Assembly (NCBI RefSeq): GCF_038396675.1
Contig: NC_088931.1
Location: forward strand, 6,967,501 to 7,031,500
Direction: 5' to 3'
Source of the DNA: Hydra vulgaris
Lineage: Eukaryota > Cnidaria > Hydrozoa > Anthoathecata > Hydridae
Length of the DNA stretch: 64,000 nucleotides
Below, piece by piece: positions 29,769 to 41,548 of the stretch; position 1 is the stretch's first letter, and each line of letters opens with the position of its first letter. The notes under the pieces were generated by a model. That model had not been told where the DNA came from. It did not search any database and was given only the letters and a program-made list of their open reading frames with translations. The position numbers were made by a program, and so were the translations under genes.

Positions 29769-29820
29769 AAAATATTGAATAATGGAAATCGTATAAAAAT
29801 GGTTTAAAATAGACTTTCCA

Positions 29821-29841
29821 AGACCCGTATTTTACGGGTCT
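29821..29841. repeat. Perfect 9-bp hairpin
   Basis: AGACCCGTA, loop TTT, TACGGGTCT, followed by AGGTCC. It could be the end of a decayed element; followed by CTAG-like sequence but no Helitron 5' end was found. Confidence 0.6.
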
Positions 29842-29859
29842 AGGTCCTTTCTGGACAGC

Positions 29860-30135
29860 TAGTATTTGTGAATGATAGATTTAGAGAACTTGGTGATGAC
29901 AATGGTTTTTCGTGTTTTATAGTTTTCGGTACTTTAGTCATTTTAAAATTTGTTAGAGAACTTGACTCAAAGCACAGATAACACTCAGTACACTATCAAA
30001 CAGGCCAAGCAATTACTTTTTTAATTAACCCTAAGCCGTAATAAAGGGCTCCAAATGCAATCTCGACAATGCAAATCAAAATTACGAACAGGAACACCAT
30101 CCAAGCGTAACATGGCTGTTGGTACTCTGATATTT
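29860..30135 (-). mobile_element. Jockey-like LINE 5' region fragment
   Basis: It matches 8510-8740 in the same orientation, including TTTAGAGAACTTGG, CAGTACACTATC and TTAACCCTAAGCCGTAA. No coding domain is present. It confirms the 5' portion of the LINE family with endonuclease at 8136 and 24606. Confidence 0.7.
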
Positions 30136-30512
30136 TACAGCTGTTGATGAAATTAGTTTCGCTGGGAGCTAATACAGAGTTCGGGAAACATTGTGAAAAA
30201 ACAGAATAAGTAATAAAAAATGTGTTGCAGTCATGGAAAACTTGCTGAAAGTTTTGTCATTGAAGAAGTTAAAAGTATCATAAAGTTTTGTCGTTAAGAA
30301 GAACTTTTGTCGATTTTATAGAATACTCATAATTTGTTAGATTTATGACTTGGTGTACTCTGTTTTTTTCTTTTTTTTTTTTTTGACAAATTAAATTTTT
30401 GATTGATGTTAAGATCTTAGAAACTTTCCAATAATACATATGTGATGAATAATATATTAAAAAATATTTTGACTTAAAAATATAATAATAAATTGAATCA
30501 TATGAAAATGTA
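30136..30512. other. No recognisable feature
   Basis: A+T-rich spacer between the LINE fragment and Tc1-B. The 88-codon minus-strand frame starting in Tc1-B (30544-30278) has no motif. Confidence 0.4.
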
Positions 30513-32270
30513 CAGTCGTATGACAATTTATTATGGCCACCCAATAAATTTTAACATACCTTGCTTATCTTTTGTTTTCTTGGCATTATAGTTCAAAATT
30601 ATATAATTTAATTTATTTGGATGCATACAATATAGTTATACGTTGACAAAATTATTTAAAATTTTATGCTGGTCTAAACACTGTCATTTTTGACAGCCAT
30701 TTTGTGTGACGCCATCTTGAGACCGCTATTCTTACAGTGCACGTGGTGAATACTCTCTGTTAGTTTTGGTATATTTTTCAAAGTTATCATTAAAGTAAGT
30801 ACTCAAATCGACTAATATTACTTTAAGAATATTACATTACATAAATTAACATAAAAATATTTTTATTTCACTCAGTATTTTGTGATTAAAATTATTTTAA
30901 GTAATAATAGAAATTTTCGTACTAAAATTGGTTATTTTTTTAGAAATGGGCAAAAAAAAGGACTTATCTCTAGAAAAAAAAGTGAAATCCAAGCACTTCT
31001 TACAAATACTGGTTTTTCCCAAAAAGGAATCGCCAGAAGATGTAATGTTTCTAGAGTGTCAGTGCAGAATATCCAAAAAAAAATTGTCAACATGGAAAAC
31101 CTGACTCCAAAAAAGACTGGGAACTGTGGTAAAAAAAGAATTCTTACTCCACGAGGTGAAAGAATTCTTACCAAAATAGTATTGGAAGATAGGCTAGCAT
31201 CAAATGATGATATTACTGAGAAGTTGGAGAGCTCTGGTATTAAGATGTCCAAGAGAACGGTTCAGCGTTGTCTACACGATCTTGGCTACAGCTCAAGACG
31301 TCCGGCTAAAAAGCCAAAATTAACGCCAAAAATGATGGAGAAGCGATTAGAATGGGCAAAAAAATATAGAAACTGGACTGAAGACGATTGGAATCCGGTA
31401 TAACAGATTATTTTATTAAATAATACTTTAAATTTTTTAGATAATCCATGCATTGTGGTCAATGAACCATCGTATAATATTTTTAGGTTTGCTTTAGTGA
31501 TGAGAGCACGTTCCAAGTCTTATCAAAAAAAGCACAATACGTGAAAAGGAAGGTTGGAGAGAAATATTTAAGTAGCTGTATTATTCAAACCGTCAAACAT
31601 CCAACCTCGGTGATGATTTGGTCGGTCATTTGTGGGAAAGGAATGGGAAGGCTGTACATTGTTCAAGGGATAATGAACCAGGTGCAGTATAAAAATGTCC
31701 TGGAACAAAGATTGTTACCCCAATTGACGGAATGGTTTGGTCCAGAGGAAAACAAAACATTCATGCAAGATGGAGCACCATGCCATACGGCTAAGTCTAT
31801 CAAAATCTTTTTGAAAGATAAAAATATTCCTTTGTTAGACTGGCCGGGAAATTCGCCGGATCTCAATCCTATAGAGAATGTTTGGGAGCTATTAAAAAAA
31901 AAGGTGGCCAAGGAAAATATTACAAACAAGGTGGTTCTAATAGAAAGTATTATAAAACATTGGAACCACTATGCAAGATTGCAGGAAATGGCAGAAAACT
32001 GCATAAAAAGCATGCCTAAAATGGTACAGGCAGTAATCGATGCAAAAGGGGGGGTTACAAAATATTGATTGTAACTAAGATATTATATGAATATTTTTTA
32101 TTAAAGTGTATTTATTCTTATAAAATGGTAATTTTTTATTAACACACAACCTGATTTTTTATTAAAATACGTCTTTGGTAGATAAAATTGTAAAAACTGA
32201 TGGAAAATCACAATTTTTTTAGAGTTTCTAGAAAAAATGTAGGTGGCCATAATAAATTGTCATACGACTG
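30513..32270 (+). mobile_element. Tc1-like element B, complete, 1758 bp
   Basis: Perfect 29-bp TIRs begin CAGTCGTATGAC and end GTCATACGACTG. TA flanks both sides (30511-30512 and 32271-32272). One sense-strand transposase gene with an intron lies inside. It is the best preserved of the three Tc1 elements in the window. Confidence 0.93.
30946..32068 (+). pseudogene. Tc1-B transposase, intact but for one frameshift
   Basis: Exon 1 (30946-31397) begins MGKKKDLSLEKK. After a one-base deletion in the following A-run (8 A where 9 would keep frame, 30974-30981) it reads SEIQALLTNTGFSQKGIARR, an HTH (CNVSRVSVQNIQKK), the GNCGKKR linker and RRPAKKPKLTP. GT-AG intron 31398-31486. Exon 2 (31487-32068) has VCFSDES, MQDGAPCH and DLNPIENVW, giving a DD34E triad with 34 residues between the second Asp and the Glu, and ends GGVTKY. 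No internal stop is seen. The upstream in-frame start in another frame (30882) would bypass the deletion but adds unrelated residues. Confidence 0.9.
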
Positions 32271-32394
32271 TAGGTTCATGAAGGAAAAAAATGACTGTGC
32301 ATGGTGTGAACAATCTTTTAAAATTTTTTGGAAGAAACGAGAACATTTTAGTTTTTGAATGACCACTCACAGTGCGCTAAACTGACCGCCAGGT

Positions 32395-32590
32395 CTTACG
32401 TGCGGCCGTGGCACAGTGGTTAGAGCTCTTGCTTTATAAGCAGAAGGTCCAGGTTCGAAACGAGTTCTGGACATATTTTCGCGTTATGGTAAGGAAGAAG
32501 GCGGGAACTTCCTGTTTAAATGCACTTCCGCGGTGCTTTGTGACAGGACCGTTTGGACTTCTTGGGGCACCTGAAAAAACAAAAAAACAA
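32395..32590 (+). mobile_element. tRNA-Ile-like SINE
   Basis: The head reads GTGGCACAGTGGTTAGAGC (box A), GCTTTATAAGC (an anticodon arm with TAT, Ile-like), and GGTTCGAAAC (box B). The tail has GGAAGAAGGCGGGAACTTCC, CTTCCGCGGTGCTTTGTGA, GGACCGTTTGGACTTCTTGGGGC, then an A-rich end. It is the clearest SINE copy in the window. Confidence 0.85.
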
Positions 32591-33289
32591 AAAAAAAAAT
32601 GTCCACCCACTCTGAATTTTTTTTGTTCTTTATAAAAGATACCTACCAAATATTTGTAAAAAAAGTAATTTTTAATTCACATCTGTTAAGGGGTGTCTGA
32701 AAAATTATTTTTTATACGCTCCCAGACCCCTAAAAGGGTGGGGTGGGTGTGTGCCAGAACAAAAAAACTTTGACTTTTTTTTTTGTAATTTGATTACATA
32801 AGTAAATAACATAACCTTAATTAAGTTCTTTAAATATTGGTAAGAGTCTATTAAATAGATTTTCTGGTAACACAAACATAAATCTAATTTTTTTAGTAAT
32901 ATTTGTAACATTTCTTGGTTAAAATAATTTTTAGGCCGTGATTCTCATAATCTTGAACTGACACCAATCAGATCTTTATGTCTAACAACATCAGTATAAA
33001 TTATTAAAAAATTGATCATTTGTATTTGCATGTTTTTAATAGTAAAAGATAAATAATTATTATGATAAATATCTAAATAAATATTTATCTTTCTGTAAAC
33101 TAACATAGATTTTTAAACAATTAAACGTTTTAAGAAAAAAGATTAAACAAAAAAGCCTGTATTACCATATCTGTATTACCATATCGTAAAAATTATGTTA
33201 CTTCTCCATAATACACAGAATGTTTCAATAACTTATAATATATTATAAAATAAGAACTAAAAACTTTTCGATCCAAAGCTGCACACAGC
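32591..33289. other. No clear feature; C-rich element end near 32700
   Basis: 32690-32770 holds a CAGACCCCTAAAAGGGTGGGG block typical of a decayed DNA-element end, unpaired. The remainder is A+T-rich. Confidence 0.4.
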
Positions 33290-33975
33290 CTTTTTTAACT
33301 TTTTACCATGGTTAGGATGAGAAGTATCTCTTTTATAACGAATATTAGTATGAATTATAGAAATATAAATTTAGTATGAATTTCCTCGCCTGTTTGCTTA
33401 GTGAATTTACCCAGACCACAAGATTGGTAGATACAAAATGGAATTACATGTTTCATTATAATGTGGATGTTTCAAGTTAAAGGCAACTTTGTGTCAAAGG
33501 TTTCAGCAAGACCTTGTATGTGACAAAAAGAACTTTAGAATGTTAAAAACCTCAATAACATTTTCCTGTAACTCATATCCAAAGCATAAATGTACAACTG
33601 CCCAAAAATCTTTTAAGCGCTAAACTATTGGAATGAACTGAGGTGGGATATCCTGTTCCAACTAGTCTAGTTTTTCCAATATGCGCTTGTAGTTAGCTCC
33701 ATCCCAACCAGATCCAAAACACAGTTATTAATCTCTTTAAATAATTAAAAAAAAATGCACAGATCATTATTCATTTATCTTCAAATAATGAAAACATCCT
33801 ACCTTGATATCCATGTCTTTAAATTGTATTGCTGGAACGCTAAGGTTCAAAGTTTTGCCAAACCCCTTAAAGCAAATCTTCTAATTCATTTACACCACTC
33901 ATTAGAAGAAGTTCTGGTGGAGGGATTTGATGTTGAATTTCAACATCTGGATCAACATCAAGATAAATAAGCCTG
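33290..33975 (-). pseudogene. Second relic of the unclassified transposase-like family
   Basis: Minus strand from 33960: QIPPPELLLMSGVNELEDLL, then RHGYQGR; next GSGWDGANYKRILEKLD, FWAVVHLCFGYELQENVIEVF and, after shifts, KVAFNLKHPHYNETC. The P-ELLLxxGVxNEL block parallels IPSLNMLLGVIDKIL near 4930 in the long-TIR element. This relic preserves the C-terminal region, which is mostly lost there. No TIR was found around it. Function inferred only from association with that element. Confidence 0.55.
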
Positions 33976-34139
33976 AAAATATTAAAGCATTAAATGATGT
34001 TGACTGGTTGATAAAATAATGTTAATTGGTTGATAAAATAATGTTGATTATTATTATTTACCGTATACCTTTTGTAAATAACATTATTATGGTATTTCAT
34101 TTCTTTCATGTTTCATTTTTCTCAAAATCAAAGTTCTTC

Positions 34140-35330
34140 TAATTATTAAAGAAAATGAATTTTAAAATCACTATAAAATACGATTAAGCATTTGATTTTA
34201 CTAACTCTGTGCAAAAATGGAGTGAAACTATGAAAATAAGTGTGAAGACCAGAATAGGTTTTTTTATGAAAAACGGTAGTGGTAACTGAAGAATTGGTTT
34301 TGTATAGAGTTACGTCTAAAAAAAATATTTTTGAATATACTTCTTGCTCCATAGTAAAAGAAATAGAATTGTGTCTACTATTTATATATCCAAGAAAAAG
34401 ATGTGTGTCATTTTCTGACTGGAAAGCAGCACAAATGTCATCAACGTATCTTTTATAAAAAACTAGTTTTACATCATTGAAATTTTTGATCCATTTATTT
34501 TCAAAATGACCCATGAACAAATTGGCAACAAAAGGTCCCAGTGGAGAACCCATTACTTCACCAACGATTTGATCATAAGTTTGTTCTTTAAAAAGAAAAT
34601 GTATTTGCAAAGTGGCAAATTGGAATATTCTTTTAAATCAGTTTTAGTAATTTTAATGATTTTACTATGGAGCAAAATTAAATTGATTGCAGTTTCATTG
34701 GTTTCTTGAAGCGGAACATTGGTGTATGAGCTCGTAACATCGTATGATACTAAAAAATATTTGTGGAGATCGACTTGACCAATTTCTTTAACGAAGGAAG
34801 TGAATCTTTTGTACAAAATTCATTTTTTATTAATGGAGAAAATAAATCTCTAAGAAATTTGGCTATTTGGTAGACATAGGTTCCAATAGATGATACAATA
34901 GGTCTAAAGTTTATGGTAGTCTCAGAAGAATTTAATTTATGCATCTTTGGAAGTCCATAAATACTAGTAGAATGGGACGGATGAATTTTGTTATATAAAG
35001 AATCATTAAAAAGCTTTTAATGATTCTTTAACAAAACCTTTTGCTTTTAGTTTACCTTTATCAGGTTTTAAGATAATGATATCCGGATTACTAGATTAAT
35101 ATCCGGATTACTAAATTAATATCTGGATTATTAGATGAATATCCGGATTACTAGAAAGTTTTTTCAGTATTCCATGTTTTTTCAGAGTTTCCTAAAAAGG
35201 GCGATAATTATAAATATAAGAGTTTGCAAGATGGGAGAGCTCTGCTTTAAGTTTCCCTAAATCTTCATTTTTACATTTTCTTTAAAGAAGACAATTAATT
35301 TGTTTGAACGAAAAAAAGATATCAGTAAAA
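34140..35330 (-). pseudogene. Penelope-like element 1, RT portion (inverted segment)
   Basis: Minus strand: 34944-34750 encodes MHKLNSSETTINFRPIVSS and YQIAKFLRDLFSPLI; 34816-34553 FLVSYDVTSSYTNVPLQET (motif A with catalytic Asp); 34610-34146 GEVMGSPLGPFVANLFMGHFE (motif B), FYKRYVDDICAAF (motif C, YVDD) and FTMEQEVYSKIFFLDVTLY. These are Penelope-like RT motifs. The frame breaks at a few positions and stops at 34146. The matching C-terminal part lies on the opposite strand from 35330, so the RT part has been inverted relative to the rest. Confidence 0.85.
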
Positions 35331-36043
35331 AACCAGATATTAGTTATTTTAAACTGCCGTTTTTGGAAAAAATATCTGAACTAAAAAAAGACTAAACTCA
35401 ATTGCTAAAAGATATTGCCGTTCAGCAAATATTAAATTATTATTTATCTCACTGAAAATTTCTAAGTTCTTTTCTTTTAAAGATCCTATTCCTCTAGAAT
35501 TCCTCAAATCGTTCGTGGTGTATAAATTCGTATGTGCATGATGTAACTCCTGTTATATAGGTGAAACTACTCGCCATCTCAAGACCCGGATATTTGAATA
35601 TTACAAGAGGGATAAAAAGTCTCATATTTATAAACATCTCCATGCTAATGAAAATTGTTTCATGCAAATAAATGATAAGTGTTTTTCTGTGTAAGATTCG
35701 GCTTCTAACAAATTTTAGCTAAAACTTAAAGAAAGTATATTTATAGAATGGTTAAAACCTGGTATGAATAAACAGGTTAACTATGTCCAAATGACACTTT
35801 CTGTTTAGCTGCTATTTTTTATACATATTGCGTATCTTTTTAACCTATTCTTTTGTTATTTCCTATTTCTTTCCTACGACATGATAAGCTTTTAAACTGA
35901 TTTTATTGTTTTTTTGTAATAATATTATTATTAATTTGTACAAGAATAATTATATTTTGTATTTTTTTTTAACACCTTTATAGGTATTTTCACAAATTTT
36001 AAATATGAAGATGACTAGTGTCAAAACATACTGTATTTTATTA
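35330..36043 (+). pseudogene. Penelope-like element 1, linker and GIY-YIG endonuclease portion
   Basis: The plus strand reads FKLPFLEKISELKK, AKRYCRSANIKLLF, FSFKDPIPLEFLKSFVVYKF and CNSCYIGETTRHLKTRI, the GIY-YIG nuclease with its CxxCYIGET signature, then HIYKHLHANENCF and MNKQVNYVQMTLSV. The nuclease of such elements nicks the target to prime reverse transcription. One stop precedes CNSCYIG and another follows CFSV. The 3' end runs to about 36043, where a (TA)n tract begins. Confidence 0.82.
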
Positions 36044-36044
36044 A

Positions 36045-36177
<133 letters not shown>

Positions 36178-36206
36178 GATAGATATAGATATAGATAAAT
36201 ATACAT

Positions 36207-36722
36207 GGTGTTCAAATTTGAATTAACATTTAAAAATTTGTATTTTTTTCTCTTTAACGATGAAAGTAATTTTGAAATCGGTAGGTATGTAAACAAACTA
36301 AATTGTCGAATCTGGTGTGAAGAAAATAGTAATATTGTAAAAACAACTGCATCCACAAAAAGTATCTGTTTGGTGTAGTTTTTGGTCAAGTGGAAAATAA
36401 AACTGGACTAACTGTTACTGTGAGTGGAGCTCGTTATCGAAAAATGATAAGTTACGTTTCGTTTGACAAATTGGAGCATATTAATGTGCAGAATATGTAG
36501 TTACTAATAATCCTCAAACTATTCAAGATCTCAAATTAAACCACAATTGTGTCATCATGTGTTGGAAGATTTTACAAAGAGGTGGTCACTTATCTGACGT
36601 TCTTTTCTATTATTAACTGCCATGTGTCTACTTAAATATTAAATTGAAAATATCTGCTTATTTCAAAAACAGTTTTGTGTTTTATTAAAAAAATTATAAA
36701 AATAATTCAAAATTGAACACCC
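36207..36722 (+). mobile_element. Deleted mariner-type element, 516 bp
   Basis: Ends GGTGTTCAAATTTGAATT and, in reverse complement, GGTGTTCAATTTTGAATT form 18-bp TIRs with one mismatch. The interior encodes plus-strand [19 protein letters not shown], then after shifts LTVTVSGARYRKMIS, part of a transposase of the mariner superfamily (block CRIWxxENPxxxxExxxHPxxVxVW). Most of the catalytic domain is deleted. Confidence 0.7.
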
Positions 36723-36724
36723 TT

Positions 36725-36744
36725 TATATATACTTATGTATATA

Positions 36745-36784
<40 letters not shown>
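36725..36784. repeat. (TA)n microsatellite, short
   Basis: TA units with occasional TG, adjoining the mariner-type remnant. Confidence 0.9.
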
Positions 36785-36903
36785 ACCCTTAGATGTTGTC
36801 CGAAAGTTTTTTCGATATTTTGTTGACAAAAAGTAAAAATTAAAATGCAAGACCGGAATTTTTTTTTTTAATAATGATAGACTGCCTGCCCCAACCAAAC
36901 CCT

Positions 36904-37095
36904 CAGTCGATGTAGCAGCACTCCCTTGCGGGTCAGGCTATTTGTCAGTCGATGTAGCAGCACTCCCTTGCGAGTCAGGCTATTTGTCAGTCGATGTAGC
37001 AGCACTCCCTTGCGAGTCAGGCTATTTGTCAGTCGATGTAGCAGCACTCCCTTGCGAGTCAGGCTATAAGATAGTCGATGTAGCAACACTCCGCG
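36904..37095. repeat. 42-bp minisatellite, 4.5 copies
   Basis: Units start CAGTCGATGTAGCAGCACTC at 36904, 36946, 36988, 37030 and 37072. 42 is a multiple of three, so the minus strand is an open frame of 14-residue repeats (GVLLHRLTNSLTRK). The 76-codon frame has no other support as a gene. Confidence 0.92.
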
Positions 37096-37107
37096 CATGA
37101 TTTACAG

Positions 37108-37195
37108 AAAAAAAATAAAAATAAAAACATTTTATTAAAAAAAATAAAAATAAAAACATTTTATTAAAAAAAATAAAAATAAAAACTTTGTTTAT
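37108..37195. repeat. A-rich tandem repeat, about 3 copies
   Basis: Repeated AAAAATAAAAATAAAAAC followed by ATTTTATT, about 34-bp period. Confidence 0.8.
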
Positions 37196-37323
37196 ATTGT
37201 TAAAAACATTCAAAATGTTATAAAAACATTCAGAATGTTTTTAAAAACATTCTGGTCAATTAAATTTGCGTTTTTGTGGTTTTTTTAAAAAACGATTAAT
37301 TTGTAATTAAATTAATGGTTTTT

Positions 37324-37357
37324 ACTTTCGTCCAACACGGAAATGTTGGACGAAAGT
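37324..37357. repeat. Perfect 14-bp hairpin, 6-nt loop
   Basis: ACTTTCGTCCAACA, loop CGGAAA, TGTTGGACGAAAGT. The stem has about 43% G+C, well above its surroundings. Confidence 0.88.
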
Positions 37358-37439
37358 CAAAAGTAATTAAAAGTGACGTATGTGTTGGCGTAAGAATCAC
37401 TTTTTTCCTTCCGCTCTTCCTAAAGCCAACAAACTATAG

Positions 37440-37958
<519 letters not shown>

Positions 37959-38323
37959 GCCGTTTGACAATAATTACAATAACTAAGTAAATAAATAAAA
38001 ATTTACATGACAGTAGCATAAAGAAGACTATAGTTGACTTATCACTAAGCCCCATAATATATACCATACATAGCATAGCTTTTAAAAATCGTGTAAGATA
38101 ATGCAAAATCTTTTAAATATTAATTAAATTTTCTTAAAAGTTATATTTTAAATAAAAAGAAAAAAAGAAAGAAAAAAATAAATAAATAAAAAAAATTTAA
38201 AAATTTTTTTTTTTATTATTTATATTTTATCTTCCTATTTCCTTTTTTTTTTAATTTCTTTTGTTAGATTGAAAATAATAAAGAAAAAATTTTTTTTTTA
38301 AATAAATAAAAAAAAAAAGAACA

Positions 38324-38503
<180 letters not shown>

Positions 38504-38799
38504 ATAGATATAGATAACAAAAACAAAAATCTAAAAATTGAATTCACACACTCACATATAAATACATGGCAAACAATTAGGGGTACTTTTTAAACAAGGT
38601 TTCAAGAATATAGTACAAACTTTTTTACATCGGTAATAAACAAATGATAAAATTAAATCGCGCAAAGTGTACAATAGGATTTTTTACTTTTTCTTTTTTT
38701 TTTTTTTTTACATGTGTATATATAAAATTAATAAATATATTCATAATTATATAAATCAAATCATAAGAGTACTCTTATTTAACGCCTTATTTAACGTCG

Positions 38800-39330
38800 T
38801 TTAGTGGAAGAGTTTGCCTAAGTTTTGTTTTAAATTGGTTTAAGCGAAGAGAGTGTTTTAAGATCATCATTTAAAAATGTATTCTATGATTTAGGTCCTC
38901 GATTTGTTATTGAGTATTTAGTGGCTGAAAAATAAGTTTTGGATTGACTGAAGTTATTTTTTGCGAAACTTGTGCTGTATTTATTTTTTTAATTATTGAG
39001 TAAAATAAAGACGGTGTCGTTTTTTTATCAAATTTAAACATAAATATAAGAATTTGAAAAAAATTTATTTTGAAAACATTTAATATATTGAGTTTACTAA
39101 AAAGTATTTTTGTATGGAAGAGCCGACCTTCATTTGTAGTAATCTTAATATCATATTTTTGTCTGCAGAGAAGTTTATTTACTTTTGTAACGTTGGTGCT
39201 GCACCAAACAATATTTACATAGTTTAGGTAACAATGTATAAATGAAAAGTGTATGTATTTCAAACAAAGTTCGTTTAAAAACTGTTTAAATATATACACA
39301 CACATTGAATATTGTAGGCAATGGACATTG
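38800..39330 (-). pseudogene. CR1/L2-like LINE, RT C-terminal remnant
   Basis: The minus-strand frame 39305-38907 reads LKYIHFSFIHCYLNYVNIVW, then KLLCRQKYDIKITTN, FSKLNILNVFKINFFQILIF and NPKLIF. This parallels 27780-27600 (NLYFSFIHSYLTYGNIVW, KQKHACRIVF, LNVYKVN), the block after RT motif C in this family. The 5' end is truncated at the LINE's RT. Confidence 0.72.
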
Positions 39331-40491
39331 CCAGTGTATTTTTATCCTTAACTAGAAAATTCAGAACAACTGAAGTTTTATGCTCTTACTTCATTTTATC
39401 TTTTTTGAAAAAATAAAGTTCTTAGCACTTTAAACAGCAGGTGTTATGGTGCATGGGTACCCAATGCCTTTTCTAATCAGTTAAAAGCATTTAGTGCAGA
39501 ATGATTTTAAACTTTGGATACAAAAATATTTTACCACGTTTTTCTTAACTTGCTTTCTTGTCTGTTTGTCCGGACACAAAATTCTAAAAGTAAATAAAAA
39601 ACATCGGAGTTTATTTTAATAATTATTAATCAATAAATAAAAGTAGTTTAATTCGCGGATTTCTTTTATGAATAAGTAACAAAGTGTTTAGTGATTAGAA
39701 TAAGGAAAATTATTATGGTATGAGAAGGAAATTAAAGGAAAGAAATTAAAAAAACAAATTAGAAAGAAAAATTGTAAAGAAAATTAGTGAATAACATTAT
39801 AATACAGGAAATTAAATTTGATAGTGGAACATTATTTAACAAGTGTTAATTTTTAATCAATTAAAACGTTTTCTTTAAGTTTTCAGGGTAAGTTTATATA
39901 CAATTTAAAAATAATACTTTGAAAATTCGATTTTGTCTTCAATGTTGTACGAAAGTTTTATGCTGAGATTTTTCAAATAATAAAGTTTTAATCCTTAGGT
40001 TAAATCCTTTTCAAATAATCAAGGTTTAATCCTTTTGAAAAACAGTAAAAACTAAGCCATTTAAATGCACTATTTGTTGTTTATAAGATAAGTGGAAAAA
40101 ACATTCAATTTTAGAGGAAAGGCTTTGTTTTCATCTTAAAGGTTAGCGCATTATTGCGTTACACCTACCAAAAATTTTCTTGATTTAATTAATTATACCT
40201 TTATGAGCTTAATAATTGCATCGGATTTAATTCTCAAGAGGAATACAAAATATTTCATTTGTTTACTTGAATAAATTGGTATTTTAGGGATTGAATTTCA
40301 ACAAATTATGTTGCATATAAAACTTACGAACTTTTACAAATCAAATGTTTAGTCAATATTGATGAAAGTGTATTTTCATGTCTAAAACTTATATTCATTT
40401 GTACATATATTAGAGATTCAATTTAAATGGAAATCTCAAAGTTTCAAGCAGTTTATCATTTCTTTACAGTTTAATTGGAGTGTAAGTAAGC
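39331..40491. other. No recognisable feature
   Basis: A+T-rich sequence upstream of the Helitron-like frame; a promoter cannot be pinpointed. Confidence 0.4.
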
Positions 40492-41400
40492 ATGGCATCG
40501 AAGAGAACACAGGTGGATGCAGGTAAGTGCAATACTATTTCAAAACGTAAGAAATATGTTAATGAGACTGAAGAGCAGCAAAGTATACGGCTTGAAAAAG
40601 ATAGAGAACGAAAAAGATTAGCTTGTGCCACAGAACCTCAAGAAAAAAATAACTTCTCGCTTGGCTCAATAAAAGAGCAGAAAAAATCAGCTGAGAGCGA
40701 ATGAAACAGATGAAAATAGAAATTCTCGCCTCAAAATTGATAGAAATCGACATACTGAGTTGAGAGCGAATAAAACATATCAAGAACATGAAAAAAGACT
40801 AAATCGCCTCCGTGAAGTTTATGCTGCAAGATCAGCAGAGGCTGACGAATTTAATCGCACAATAAATGTCTTTTGCGATAAAACATCCAACATATGTACT
40901 AAACAATGTTATCCAAATCAAGTTGTGAAATATCACTTGAATGTCGCTAAGCCATATTTGCCTACAGAGCTTGCCAATATAACAGAATTATTAGTTTGCC
41001 ACAGATGTAATACACATCTGAAAAGTAGAAAGAATGAGGCGCCGTCTAAAGCATACTGGATTAACTTAGACCCAGGTGCTATTCAGGATGAGATTGATTG
41101 CACTTTCGGCCAGTATGGCTTTAAAGGTCATGCAACTCTGTTCGCATTGGACCTATTTGAGGTCACTGAAGCTCGACCAAACATGTTGCCAAAATCTAGC
41201 AATGAGACAAACATAATCGTAGCACGTAACAGTTTTATTAATAATAATGTAGCTCGCATTATTTGTGCTTCATGGCGTCAAGGCAATGCCACTATATTTG
41301 ATTCAGGTAATGCAGTCATTCAATGCTTTGTGTTGGGTCTTATGTGTCTTGCCTCCACGTGACAAGACCTGGCAATCCAAAGAAATTTAGAGATTAAGAA
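40492..41400 (+). pseudogene. Helitron-like N-terminal coding region, frameshifted
   Basis: ATG at 40492 starts MASKRTQVDAGKC. A charged region with repeated RLxxxR/LRANxT units follows (RLEKDRERKRL, LRANETDENRNSRLK, LRANKTYQEHEKRL). It shifts frame between 40660 and 40690. Then come FNRTINVFCDKTSNICTKQCYP, YLPTELANITELLVCHRCN, APSKAYW-NLDPGAI and YGFKGHATLFALDLFEVTE. The arginine-rich repeats, Cys pairs and P-xAYWNxLxPxxI block are typical of the region before the Rep and helicase domains in Helitron-related proteins. From 41215 it reads NVARIICASWRQGNATIFDSG then CFVLGLMCLAST, which I associate with similar mobile-element proteins. No Rep/helicase is seen; truncated at 41362. Confidence 0.6.
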
Positions 41401-41548
41401 GACAGTAATTTGTATTTTATATTTCAGATATTTAAAAAATAAGATTGGAATCATACGAAAAAAGTACGATTATTGTTTTTCTATATTTCTATATAAATGC
41501 TTTACAGTTAATACTAAAAAGGAGAAAATAATACTTGTGTAAATAAAA

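Noticed and set aside
29821..29845. Helitron 3' end (hairpin then CTAG)
   Set aside because: The hairpin is directly adjacent to CTAG without the usual 10-12 nt spacing, and no partner 5' end or helicase is nearby.
32401..32470. Candidate tRNA-Ile gene
   Set aside because: It has box A, a TAT anticodon-like loop and box B, but acceptor pairing is poor and a SINE tail follows. Treated as a SINE head.
33755..33970. 71-codon plus-strand frame
   Set aside because: Antisense to the transposase-like relic, which carries recognisable motifs.
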